A stretch of 64,000 nt of DNA from Tubiluchus corallicola. Lineage: Eukaryota; Priapulida; Priapulimorpha; Priapulimorphida; Tubiluchidae. Made by a program: the position numbers and the translations under genes. This document shows positions 51,140 to 62,495 of the stretch, one piece after another. Positions within the stretch are counted from its first letter, which is position 1. Each line of letters opens with the position of its first letter. The notes beneath the pieces were generated by a model that saw only the letters and a list, made by a program, of their open reading frames with translations, did not search any database and had not been told where the DNA came from. Location: positions 391,501 through 455,500 of the forward strand of contig JAQGDQ010000113.1 in the NCBI GenBank assembly GCA_030141605.1, in the 5' to 3' direction.

Positions 51140-51284
51140 TGTTTGTTTACCGATCTTTGTTGACCTCTTAACTGTACTCATAACATCATTCGTCTCGCAC
51201 AACGAAAAATGGCGGTTCTACGAAAATTAATACCGCTAAAAACGAAGTGATAAAAAATCAAAAGAAACAAGTTTTCCAGTAAGT
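51140..51284 (+). promoter_or_regulatory. YY1-like ATGGCGG motif followed by a splice donor; possible 5' exon
   Basis: AAAATGGCGGT at 51207-51217 matches the YY1/PHO motif found at start sites of many animal housekeeping genes. About 70 bases on lies a GTAAGT donor (51279-51284). The ATG opens only 13 codons (MAVLRKLIPLKTK) before a stop, so if this is an exon it is untranslated or the donor is used differently. It begins 40 bp after the LINE tail. Inference only. Confidence 0.22.
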
Positions 51285-52341
51285 TTATAACAAAAATGAA
51301 TTAAATGTTCGTAATGAGAGTAGGATTTTCAGTTGCAAAAGATAATATTATAGTGAGGGTTTAGTTTGACTTTAAAAGAAGTGTTATTCAGTATAGTTAA
51401 TAATAATGAAAAACTGTTTAGACTACGTGCTTCCTATGAGATGGTTTTTCAGTGGCTGTAGCACATTCTTTATTACCAAAAGAAATGTCTAGCAAATTAT
51501 TGGTTCAGTGATTTATCTTAAAAGCTATTAAGAAGCAATCGTTATTGCTGCGCACACGTTTCTTCCTCTACAAATTGAACACGCGTAATGACTATTTTGC
51601 TATTCCGCATATGATGGTTTGGAGATAATCATTGTAAAAGTCTCTGTTCTTTTATTAAAACAGCTTACGATTTTACATTCTCACGATCGCCTACATTTTG
51701 TGTTGATATGAGTGATATCAACACAAACGTTTACAGTTTCCCTATGCAAAAGTCTAAAACACTGATTATCTAGGATAATAAAAACAAAACCAATGTGAAC
51801 GAGACACTAGTTTTTTTCCCATGACAACCTTAAACTTTTTACTGAATAGTGGAAACTCGCAAAATTACATCAGCAAGTGGTAACTTTCTACAGCACTATA
51901 GTAGTGTCCCAATATACATAGCACGCATACTCGAACAAATGGGCCGAGTGCTTTTCTTTTACACTCCAATAACTATTACACATCAACAAAACCAGTAAGA
52001 AATGGCCAAAGCTTTGAAAAGAATTTAATGGAATTTCGATTGACGTTTTGCATTATTTTACAACGCCATTATCTCTACTCGAACACGCAGTGTGAACCAG
52101 GCCCTAGACACGTGACCTAAATATGTGAAAAACTTGATAAGCGGATTAAGGGTTCGTTAAATTTAATCTTAATCCCTCAATCGGCTTTGTTCGTTTGGTA
52201 AAGTCAACACGATTGCTCTTAGAAGCTGGGCTAATTAGAATTCAAGAAGTAATTGAGGATAACAGCGTCTCATGAATCGCAAAAAAACTTGCAAGTTGGA
52301 AATCCTTATCACATTAATTTTACAATGCTCTCAGATACAAA
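51285..52341. other. Non-coding stretch, no gene seen
   Basis: AT-rich, with one perfect hairpin at 51697-51727 listed separately. Nothing else stands out. Confidence 0.5.
51697..51727. repeat. Perfect 13-bp inverted repeat
   Basis: TTTGTGTTGATAT (51697-51709) and ATATCAACACAAA (51715-51727) are exact complements around a five-base loop. It could be a protein-binding palindrome, an RNA hairpin or a tiny foldback. Confidence 0.85.
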
Positions 52342-52563
52342 TTTAAGTGGTGCGAAAATTAAAATAACGTTCAACATAATTTAAGCTCTAGAACCCTTAA
52401 TCTTAAGCAAATTACGACTAACAACTCTTATGGCCATGATTTATTTGCTAAGCAAGCCGTAAATATTTGGAAAACACTACCAGCCGAAAATAAAAAAGCA
52501 GAATCACTAACAAATTTCAAAAAAAATAATCAAAAAACATACAATGGAAAGATTCGAATATCC
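52342..52563 (+). mobile_element. C-terminal fragment of a third LINE reverse transcriptase
   Basis: One frame reads LRYKFKWCEN, stop, then SSRTLNLKQI and YGHDLFAKQAVNIWKTLPAE followed by AESLTNFKKNNQKTY. The order (Y/F)G-F/A---A-N-W-(N/K)-LP ... SL--FK--L is the usual C-terminal end of L2/CR1/RTE-like elements. The preceding stop shows decay. A T-rich sequence to about 53185 may be its 3' untranslated region, with a frame rich in Cys and Tyr (52769-53092) that is probably not a protein. Confidence 0.62.
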
Positions 52564-53186
52564 AATTCCTCAAAGAGGTAATGTCAGCTCTAGTCCTGAA
52601 TTTATTTACCACCAAAATCAGTAAAAACAAAGTTATATACATTTTGTTGATTAAGATTACAGTAATACTGCAGTATTTAATGCGTCTTTGTAATATTTGT
52701 GTTGTGTAGTAATTGTAATGTTTATCTTGTGTTATTAGTGAAGCTATATATGTATATACACAATATGTATGCGTACACGATATGTATTGCATTGTGTAAG
52801 ATTGTACTACGATGGTCTAATTGCACCGTGTGATCGGTTTTGTGCTTTTGTGTATATTACCTGTATGATATGTATTATTTTATACACGAGTTACTTGAAT
52901 TCAGACTGCTTTGGTTTTTACATATATGCATTTCACTATATCGTATGTTATCTTTTGCCTTATTGCTTGTGTTTCATGCACTCCTACTGCACTCATAGTT
53001 TGCGCAGTAGCTTGCACAATTTCATTTTGGTGTTTAAAATCCAGTATATCGACATTGCGCACATTATGTTAGCAGTTTTGCAAATATATTAATTTTGTAT
53101 AATATTAACTGAAATATTGCAGTCTTGTTTATATTTCACCACATTTGTTTGTGTAGTCCAGATCTCCAACTTGTACGCGAAAAACA

Positions 53187-53400
53187 CTCATAATAATAAT
53201 AATTTCGTTTTGGATATAATCCAGGGATAACACTTTAAGTAACTCATTGCCTGCATGTTACTTCGACAAACCTGCGTACATGGTCAAAGAACCAGTGGTA
53301 CCACTTTTTAAGTCTTTAGTATGACTCGGCCAGGAGTTGAACTTGCAACCTCGCCGGTGGGAAGCGAGCACGCAGCAATTGAGCTACGCCACCAGGTATA
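53187..53400 (-). mobile_element. tRNA-derived SINE
   Basis: On the minus strand the head reads GGTGGCGTAGCTCAATTGCT (A box TAGCTCAATTG, 53386-53376) and, about 30 bases later, AAGTTCAACTCCTGGCC (B box AGTTCAACTCC, 53343-53333). Between them the stem-loop CTCGC-TTCCCACCG-GCGAG resembles a tRNA anticodon arm, possibly glycine type. A unique body of about 130 bp follows, ending in an (ATT)n tail (53191-53206). Head, body and tail make this the clearest SINE in the window. No target-site duplication was found. Confidence 0.65.
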
Positions 53401-54617
53401 GTTGTTGAACAACACTTGGTCAAATCGAAAATATCAATGTAAATCGCGTGTTTCAAATTAAAAAAAATTATTTACATCAGTGTCAAAAGACCAAGTGGCG
53501 CACAATTATTGTCTGTTGAGTTTGTCCCAACGACTGTCTTTGTCCTTTTTTGTCCTTATTGACCATTAATGGCGACTGCTTCGAAAGCAGTTCCTATTAC
53601 AGATCTTAAAATTAGGCACGTTCACTTTTCACAAGTCATCAAATATATCATTCCAAGACAGCTCACGTAGTAGACCTCGGGAGAACCATAAACTTCTCAA
53701 GATGCATTCCAACAATCTTACTTTCCACCAATATGATTTCGAACTACTAAGTACAGACAACACGTAGCAGAAAAATGCAGAAATTTTATTGGCGGGAAAA
53801 ATAATCGTTACATTAAGCGGAAAATATAATAAATTAAAAGCAATAAAACGGAAAAATCGTGTCCAAAACATCGCATTCAGAAGGCAAAATGCTAAATTGT
53901 AAACTTGACCTTTATTCTTTCGTTCTTTTCTTTCCTTAGTCATTCTTTGTTTTTCTTCTTCCTTCCTCCAATTTCCTCTAATTTCCTCCTTGTTTCCTTC
54001 GCCATTAACCTGTCTTTCTATCAATACATCTTTAATTAAGTATCCTTCTGATATCAATTATATTACCAATTTTTCAACTTCCTACACCTATTTTAAAATG
54101 GAGCTACTCATCAAATTTTGATACGTATAACTCTGCACGTGTCTCCTTGTTATCGAGACTATTAACAATATAACGCTGCCTACTCAAGAAACAGATGATA
54201 CTTGGATATTGTACTTGATTGCATTATCATTACCGCGATGTTATCTATTTAACAACACGAATGTAGGGCATCTGCTATATTAGTGTACGCATATAATGAT
54301 CATAATAGTATTGTGCCGCCGATCAGATGTTAATCTTAAAGTTACGACTATTGAAACAATTACAATCGAATATCATAATTACTTTACAATATTGAGAGGC
54401 AGACTATTATACTATTTTTACACACAAACAAATACGTTAAGGCTTTTCTAACATTTAAACTAACACCGCCAAGGTTGTTTTGCTTATACGGCATTCACAT
54501 CAAGAACGCCCTCAGGAAAAAGCCATTACGACTTGTTAAAATATCCTGGTTTGCAAAAATATACAAGAAGTAATAAATACGTTCTGCCAAAGGATATGCA
54601 CGCGGAGATACAGTAAA
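53401..54617. other. Non-coding stretch, no gene seen
   Basis: AT-rich. A 142-codon minus frame (53629-54057) begins Met-Ile-Ser and passes through a purine-rich tract (53920-54010, minus strand GGAAGAAG-like). It has an AT-driven composition and no recognised domain, so it is not called. Confidence 0.4.
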
Positions 54618-54700
54618 ACTTGTTTGTGTTGAATATTGTAAACTTGTATAAAGTAAAGACTTGTTTGTGTTGCATATACTGTAAACTTGTATGTTGAATT
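54618..54700 (+). repeat. 41-bp tandem duplication
   Basis: ACTTGTTTGTGTTG begins two adjacent copies at 54618 and 54659, each continuing ATAT(A/T)...GTAAACTTGTAT. Two shifted minus-strand frames cross it and are artefacts. Confidence 0.7.
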
Positions 54701-55236
54701 CCAGGTCCTAGCATAAACTCGACCAAATTTGCATTCAAAATTTTCCATTTGACAATGACTGGTTGCTAAGAAATAAAGCTATAGACAATTTTGATCCTGG
54801 GGCTATTAAAGTCGGTGCTGCATTATGAATTGGTTTGGGAAATCCAGAAAATTACTGTGGGATACTGATATTATAAAAATAATTGTATTTCTTGAAAAAT
54901 TAAAAAGTGGATGCCTCTTAGTGCTAAACACCATTTAAATGTACCTTATTTAATCAATTTAGCGATTCTGGAAGATTGTTATTGGATTAAAGCAATTGAC
55001 CAATAGGTATGCGTAAACTATGATGAGCAATAATTTTGAATAGTTACCCTTGATATAGTGAACTGAAAACTATAGCAAATTATCTAAACAAAAGAATCAC
55101 ATGATGTCGATTTTGCAACAAGAACCATATGACAACATCAACCATGGCGTGGGACTGTAGAAAAGATGCAACACACCCACAGAATTTTGCACTACAAAAA
55201 AACTGTAAAAAAGTAGCCATGTTTGAAATAATAATA
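54701..55236. other. Non-coding stretch, no gene seen
   Basis: AT-rich. It would be the start of intron 1 in the three-exon minus-strand model. Confidence 0.4.
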
Positions 55237-55242
55237 ACTTAC

Positions 55243-55292
55243 TTTTTGATATCCAGTCTCTCCAACATCCAGTTTTGTAGTTTTTCGGACAT
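55243..55292 (-). CDS. Candidate exon 1 of a small three-exon gene (154 aa model)
   Basis: The ATG at 55292 has A at -3 and an in-frame TAG eight codons upstream. Sixteen codons (MSEKLQNWMLERLDIK) plus two bases lead straight into a GTAAGT donor at 55242-55237. The peptide is helical and charged, unlike typical translations of this AT-rich background. On its own it is too short to be convincing; its support is the phase match with the two segments downstream on the same strand (49637-49786 and 39127-39391). No domain is recognised. Confidence 0.35.
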
Positions 55293-56970
55293 GTTTAAAG
55301 CGATCCTTTTACGCTATTTTAGTTTTTTGTCTTCCTAATTTACTCGAACCGCTACAATAACAATTACTGTACTACACATTAGTTTCTAAAATGTACAGTA
55401 AAATCTGATGACATTACTGCAAGTGCTTCATACTGGCTTTGGCAAATAAATGTCAAACCACATAACACATTATTGGCCAGTGCTCCAGTCTTGAGAGCAT
55501 AATAAGCAAGCAATTTTATTAATAACTTGCTAATTCGTTTATACAGGTACCTGTATAAGCAAGTTTATACTTAGATATCTCATGGAAATGACAGCGTGTC
55601 TAGGCATTTTCTCGGTGTGAGATACACTAGCATGGAATTTTACCACATATTAAGCTCATTCAAGCTAGTGTCTGTTTTATAAACCTCTTCGCACATTTTT
55701 CCTTCCTTTGAGCAGGCTAGCAAAATACATGCCATCACACTAAATACCATTTATTATAGTAATTATTCCGTACTCTTTTTTCCTTTCTCAAAAGCTATTC
55801 GCCTATATACGTTTAGGACATACGGCCGCTGAAAATCTACAGAAGCAGCATTTCTATATCTGATTCAGTACAATCTCATTATAATACATAATGGTACCCT
55901 TTTTCTACACACTGAGGTTCAGAACAAATGTAAATAAATATATCTCAAAATGCAGACAGCACCATTATAATTATTTGCAAACAGCTTGCACCATACAGTC
56001 TATAAATTCCAACACTCGTGAAAATAAACACGGCAATAGATCCACTGTTCAATGTTCAGACGCCCGAACTTGATTGAATATGGTGGCCAAAAAATATCTC
56101 CTCTTGTCATGGATGGTAGATCCAGCAACAATTGTTATAATTCCATAGGGATCCCATTGACATTGACATGGGTCAGAGCGGTCAGCAGACCTCTTCCAGA
56201 TTACAGACCATCAAGCCTGGGCAAATTACCCGGGCCAAACAACAGCTGATGAAAAGCATGGCTATTACTAGTGACAGTTGGAAGTGCTAAATTACATCCT
56301 CTCCAAAGCGGATCAGGGGAAGGTGAACAAAACACAGATAATTTCATACAATTACTCATCCCGTGGTGAATTTGAATTCTCCTCTTCGTTTTGGCGCTAT
56401 TGTATAGAACAGAGTGGTTAAGTATGCACGATAGACATGTAAACGTTTGTTTAATACAAAGTGGCAGACATTGCATCCACCAAATGATAGCCGTTATAAA
56501 AAAATAGAGGAAACATATCGTTCGTGGTATCATTGTGGTTTTCTGCACCAAAACACTCAAATTATTGAAAAATTAACAATAGCACTGGCACACGATACCC
56601 AAACATGAGCCAATAATGTGGCACTGGCAAAAACAGAATTCAGTTAAGGACCATACATACAGGCTACCTCAAAAGTCACTCAGAACTCAAAAGTTACATT
56701 TTCTATACTGTTACCTGGCTGCTTATTCGCCCACCTACCCAAACATGAAACCTGCCACCCCATCCACTTACGTTTTGCTTAAAGGCTTAATTATTTTACC
56801 TACTTGATTACGTATACTTACCAACTCTAAAAACTGTTCTTTCAGATAACAATTCTACCTATCTCTTACCTACCTACCAACCTACTAACTACTAATTTGT
56901 CCAATCTGCTTTTAGTACGGTTTGTGCAAATAACCCCTATATGCCGTAAATCAAAACGAAGACGCTAATT
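55293..56970. other. Non-coding stretch, no gene seen
   Basis: A minus frame of 119 codons (56201-56560) and several shorter ones lack recognised motifs. A short (CTAC)n run is at 56862-56895. This block lies upstream of the candidate 154-residue gene. Confidence 0.4.
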
Positions 56971-57160
56971 GTTTTTTCATAATTAAATCGCCTCTGTCGA
57001 ATAACCAATTAGCAATCTGTTTTGATTAAAATATGATGCGATTTGGACATTAATTAAACGCCGAGTGACAGCAGCCATAACTTAGCAACACACTGACCTA
57101 ATTGATTTAATTAACAGTACTTTTAGAGCTTAAAACTTATTTATTTGTTAATTAAATAAG
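56971..57160. promoter_or_regulatory. Candidate regulatory element rich in homeodomain and TALE motifs
   Basis: TAATTA cores occur at 56980, 57051, 57108 and 57149, CAATTAG at 57006, TGACAG (MEIS type) at 57066-57071 and TGATTTAATT (PBX-HOX type) at 57103-57112, all within 190 bp. AT-rich DNA gives TAATTA often, so the MEIS and PBX-HOX combination is the informative part. Motif evidence only. Confidence 0.22.
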
Positions 57161-59705
57161 CCGATACTGTGAAAAACAATGCACCTCAGAATAAGCTTCT
57201 CGGAACTGAGTCAAGCTCGCGCATTTTGCTCACGCTTTATTTGTGCACCGACCTTCAATTTTTATTGGGTTTTTATTGGCAATTCAAACTGTTATTTTAA
57301 AGGTTTGCTAGTTAACAAGTGAAACGGCGACAAAGCAATTTGAGAATTTCACTTAAATGCTCTAGTTTTGTCTGATATGCGCACCTAAAAGACACGCAAG
57401 GTAAAGGCAAGCGAGGAAGAAGCGCTTTCAGTAAACTTCTTTACCGTGACAATAGTTAAAATTTACATAGAGCTAATTAGGACTAGCTCTTGCCTGAAGC
57501 ACTAATTGTGACACGTGACCGCTTTATAAACGGCAAAAATAAAAAACTTTCCTCGTTTAGTAGAAAGCATTTGCTGGCTGTCTTTTTTAACACGTATTGT
57601 TACCTAACGCGCATAAAAAACAGAAGTAAGGAAACAGATTGTTATAGAGCTTGCACGAAGAAAGGAAACTACTGCAGGGTCAATTAAGGCAAAAATTAAC
57701 GTTGTTTAGTATTTTGCCGTTACTTTGGCAATTATTTTAAAAAAAGAAAGTTATTAGAACTAAGCTAACTAAGAATTAAAATTACACTTAGCGAAGAAGG
57801 TAAAAATAATTGTGATGTTTGTGTAAAAACTAATCAATTCATTCACTGGTGAGTTATATAGTCTTATAATTGGCTCTCTACGTTCCTAGCTAGTTTTACG
57901 GGAAAAGGGTTAATTAATTGTAAAGATTCCGATATAGGGAATAGAAAGAAGTATCAATACAATCGTACGGTGAAATTAATAAATTGGAAATTAAAGTGAT
58001 AAATGACACCTGAAATTTAGAGCAATAACGCCACCTATGTATAAGTATAAAATAAACAATCCAACAATACATGACACAAACAAAGCAAGTTATTCAGAAC
58101 GACCTGACAGTTAAATAACGTCACAAACATCTGATTTCGAAAGCAGTTTTTAACCGTGGACAAGAAACTTTATAACATCCTACTCACTAATTCCATTTAA
58201 CTTAAATCATTTCTTTATTCTGGCATCTACTGTAGTGTAACTCCGCCTCAATTAAACGGTTTACGTGTGCGTCATATTTATTTTTTATTCGCCCCGCTTA
58301 GAGTAACATCCCTTTTTCGAGAAAACAAACATCATAATTTTGTCGCCAAAAGAGAGATTTAAGGGGAGCAATCTTACTGCCTTACCCCACGTGAAGCAAG
58401 GCTGCTATTACAACATGCAATCACCCACATTTTCAGAAAAAGTTTATTTTTAACAGACATGTTGCCAGACAGTCTGTATAAAAAACACTGTTTAATGTTT
58501 AACAAGTTTTACATGTCTTCCATAAACAGCTAAGAGGGTGGAAATGTGATTCTCTTCTCAATATCAACATCCCCCACTCACTGCCAAGAATTTGACTGTT
58601 AACCGTGCTCCTTCACAGCCATAATCAACTTAATGGCTGACATATTCGTTCCAAGATTCTAACGTTTTTTCTCCTAAGGGTATTTTACCCATTATGATTA
58701 TGCAACACTGTAACAACAAGTCAGGCTTTAAAGATTATTTTCCTAACTGTTATCGATATGACATCTACACCCACTCATAAATTCCTCTTAGATGAACAAG
58801 CATTCCCGTGCCAGTACAACTTTTTTATCTATTTGTTTAGTTATGCAACATACGATAACCTGGTAAACACCATTCGTAATGGCACTAACACGTGCAACAG
58901 AAACTGAACTTGTCTAAGAAGAGAGGCTTTTTATGCAGAAGTAAAAAGAATTGTTTAGTTTGTTTAGAACAAAAAAGGCTTCCTTTATTCTACTTCTTCG
59001 TTCAGACGTTCAATGCTGACCCACCTACTGTAACTCTGCACATGGGAGTGGTTTTAGTTTATGTACTAAAACATACTTTATATAGGAGTGACAATTAATA
59101 TAGGTGCAATACCTCCAAGCAAGCAAATGTCACACAAAAGGAGATGTTCACTTACAGTAATTGACAATTCCTTTTGCTTAGACCACAAAAAAGTGGACCA
59201 TGGTTATCGTAAGTCTTTTGCATCTGCCTATGAAACAAGTTCACCTATATCAGCATAACGCTATTGTACTCAATCATACAGCTATTTAATCAAACCTACC
59301 GATTCATATTCTAGAAGTCATATTCTACACTTTGAAATTTTTAATTTGTTGCGAACTAATCATTGTCAAATTAAGTTCAACCCACATTAAATGTGGCAAA
59401 ACGGCAGATGATTAATGAATATCTAATGACATCCGCGAAAGATGTTAATTACGCCTACCTTGCCTAGGGGGACATTAATCAAGCGGTACAGTAGGTACCC
59501 AAGCGATTAAATTAAATAATGTGTAACACCGTGTAGCAGTCACTGAATAGAAATCTTAAAACTTATCATACTCGTACTGAAGGTTGAGGAACGGTATTGC
59601 AGAGTTGGGAAAACGGGCCACAAACCGTGAACCACTACCTACGAGACTCAGCCCGTCTTTGACTCATGACCCATCAGAGGTGAAGTGACTCAGAAAGAAC
59701 CAATT
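57161..59705. other. Non-coding stretch, no gene seen
   Basis: AT-rich. Frames at 57490-57687 and 58892-59098 have no supporting features. If the gene at 60.2-62.5 kb continues, its next exon may lie here or further left. Confidence 0.4.
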
Positions 59706-59898
59706 TCAAATTTTCTGCTTTTCCATTTCACTGGAGACATCATTCATTATTGAAAATTTACTGTACAACGTATTTTTTAACGATTCACAGAAATTCCAGG
59801 AATTCCACAAAATTCCACAGAAATTCCAATTCAAAATGACTCTAACAAATAAAAATTGTAAGACACTACAGTACTTCTTAGTATTTGGGTCACTTGGC
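59706..59898 (-). other. Weak candidate for the next exon of the 60.2-62.5 kb gene
   Basis: An acceptor-like CTGAG (59903-59899) is followed by an open frame in phase 2, as the upstream donor requires, ending at TGA after a run reading SSEMEKQKI. The intron would be about 290 bp. Against it, much of the frame is made of a short AATTCC-containing tandem repeat (59784-59828) and the peptide is rich in N, W, F and C, unlike the upstream exon. This could be chance. Confidence 0.15.
59784..59828 (+). repeat. Short AATTCC-containing tandem repeat
   Basis: AATTCC recurs four times at 10-11 bp spacing (CACAGAAATTCCAGGAATTCC and so on). Confidence 0.7.
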
Positions 59899-60180
59899 CT
59901 CAGAACGACATCCACTCCAACAACAAGCACAAACAGGGCGACCCATACGATTGTATTTAACGCAACGTAATGTAAATTGTTATGTAATGTAAATGCTAGT
60001 AAAAGTCCACCACTTTAAACTATACTACTTTGCAAACAACAATTGCCATAGGTATGTTATGAACAGGTTATGAATTATCCCTTAACAACTTTATGATTTC
60101 GTTATATGAAAAGGAACTCTTGTACCAAACATTGCAATACATGTATTGAAAACAGGTGTGTCTAAGCAAATAACAACGTT

Positions 60181-60186
60181 ACTTAC
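60181..60186 (-). promoter_or_regulatory. 5' splice donor GTAAGT of the 770-codon open frame
   Basis: Read on the minus strand, the junction is CAAAG|GTAAGT, a perfect metazoan donor consensus. The in-frame stop of the long open frame is the TAA inside it. A long conserved-looking frame ending exactly there points to an exon end and not a true C-terminus. The intron phase is 2. Confidence 0.8.
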
Positions 60187-62495
60187 CTTTGCGATCGTTG
60201 TCTTTGCAGCATCCGGTTACCATGGTTATCTGCAAAGACGTCATCATCTTCATCGCCTCCAAGGGATGTGCATCCATAGGGGGTCATGGCATAGTTAATA
60301 AGGTCCAGAATGCTATCACCAGGTTTTGAGCATCGTTGAATGTTGGAGCTACTGAATGAATCTGACAAACTAGCACAACTTAAATTCAAATTGCTGTGAG
60401 TTCGAGTCAGTTTGTTGCTGTTGTTTATTGAATTCACATCTACAGACATGCAGCACCTGTCTCCAGCAGGTCGAGCCTGCAGGTATTCGTTACTTCCTAA
60501 CCAACTAATTCTTTCATCCCGAGTTTTTGTTACCCCTAACTGTTGTGCAAGAGGAGAATTCGATCGATTCTGATAACTGGCAAATCGACTGATCTGATCA
60601 AGATTTTGTCTGGAATCTTCTCTGTGAGGTGAATGTGTGGCACTTCTGGTGACCTCACAAAGTTTTATCTGCTTAGTATGGTGTAAACTAGAAAAAGATT
60701 TTTCATTCTCGCTAGCAATACTACTAGAGTTGTGTCTGTTACTTACAGAATGATGTTCACTTTTCAAATCTTCTACAGTGCCACTAAGATTAGTCAAACG
60801 AGAATTTATGTTTTTATCAAGTTTTGCCGTTTCCAGCTTGCGAGAATGAATGCGATCTATAGATATAGCACCCAGGCCAAGGCCCATGGCTAGGACACCT
60901 TCTTGCACAGCATATGGTCTTGGATATTGGTGTTTTTCGTGATGCTTTTCCATTGGTACGTCCTTAATTTCAGACGTAATTGGCACGTCTGCACTACTAA
61001 TTTCATATAATATCTCGTCGTTCACAGTATGGTCAGGTGTGGCCATGTCGATCCTGTTGCGTTTGTGGTGGATTTGGCTGAGAACCTTTTGGTCCAAATC
61101 TCTGCTACTAACACTGAACTGATCTAAAGGTTCTTTGTACTTAGCGCTGTTATAGCCTACCGAAAGTTTTAATTCGGATGCACCATTATAAGCACCACTT
61201 GACACCACATTTTCTTCAGCTTCCTGCTGAGTTAATTGCGATCCCAAATTACAGACTAATGCTTTATCCACACACGACTTTTTATAAACAGGTCCTTTTC
61301 TAAATCTGAAATGTTTTGTGTCTGTACAAGTCAGATCATTCGATTTTTCGCGTGCGTCAGCATAGTTTGTTTTAAGCAAAGTTGTCGAACATAGGTTAGC
61401 ACCGTACACGTGGTCCAAAGTTCGACTGTATTCTCTAGATATCGATGGTCCACGATCAGATTGCGAGCTGAGACTAGAATGTGAACTTGATTTGTCTGTC
61501 ACATCACTACATGAAGTGAAAAAACTAGAAGTGTCTGAATGGCAGGTTAATTCAGTGGACGCACAACTTTTCAAGCGCCACTGGTGTTCGCTTGAACTGC
61601 TGTTTATAGAATTATCACGACACACATATACTTCTCTCGTATGAACAGGAAAATGTTGAATATTACAGTCTGAGTTAAGACTGTCTGAACTGGTCGAGGA
61701 TGCACTAGGTGCAAAACTTGTTGGCAAATTCCACACGCTATACGCTCTTTGCTGTACCGCAGGTTTATGAGAGTCTAAAAATTCCTCTGATCTACACCTC
61801 TCATAAAAGCTATTATCTGATTCAAGGACGCAGTCAACCTCCTCTTCACGCACAAAACTTTCATCCCGCGGAAAATTATCCCCCACTTTTTTCTCACCCT
61901 GTAGTTTGGAACGATACCAGTTTTTCAACTTGTCAATGCTCTTTTTCTTCTCCGCACTAGCGCACTTAACTGGAACTTCCGGGCGTTCGGGAAAATCTTC
62001 CAAGAAATCACGTGGCAAGACTGCGACGCTGTGTCTTTTCTTCCGGTCAAGTGTAGTACATTTACGTGTGTCACTGACAGACAAAGTTTTCTTCTTAGGT
62101 TGAAGAGTGCTAAAAGGTCTACTTAAGTCAAATAAACTCCCAAATGAGTTTGACACAGATTTTAAATTGGTTCTTTGCACTTTTTGTGCATTTCCGTCAT
62201 CAAGTGCTGAAATATTTCGACGCACATCGTTACTGGCACAGTGTTCGTCGATGGTATCTATATCTGGTTTCAATCGCGAGTATTTGCCAAAGTTCAACCA
62301 ACTTCTGCGCTTTCGTTTTCCGGCATCCGGAAGAGAATGCCTACAATTAAAGGACGTACTATGTCCAGGGAGGGCACCCCTGGAGGAGTCCAACATCTTA
62401 TCTTGGGGAGCCTTCTCCTCCACCCGAGAGTAGAGCGCGATGCACAGCAACACACCTGCTGCCAACACGTACAAAACTTGAATGAATTCAAGCAT
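60187..62495 (-). CDS. First coding exon of a signal-anchored, Ser/Arg-rich disordered protein (unrecognised family)
   Basis: A single open frame gives 769 complete codons plus two bases. The ATG at 62495 has an in-frame TGA four codons upstream and A at -3, so the start is well supported. Residues 5-22 are hydrophobic (FIQVLYVLAAGVLLCIALY), fitting a signal-anchor or uncleaved signal; the rest is polar and probably cytosolic. Visible parts are a basic patch at 59-76 (KRKRRSW), basic-Ser segments such as KKRHSV (near 155) and RTHSN (near 699), a Ser-rich stretch at 262-350, a short hydrophobic Gly-rich piece at 530-545 (EGVLAMGLGLGAI) and an acidic run GGDEDDDVF near 747-754. No catalytic domain is recognised. 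The frame stops only because TAA lies inside a perfect donor (AAAG|GTAAGT, 60186-60181), so the protein almost certainly continues by a phase 2 splice. One compatible downstream frame (acceptor-like CTGAG at 59903-59899, frame 59898-59706) is weak. Confidence 0.85.

Noticed and set aside
53629-54057. 142-codon minus-strand frame
   Set aside because: AT-driven composition, partly a purine tract, no domain or splice context.
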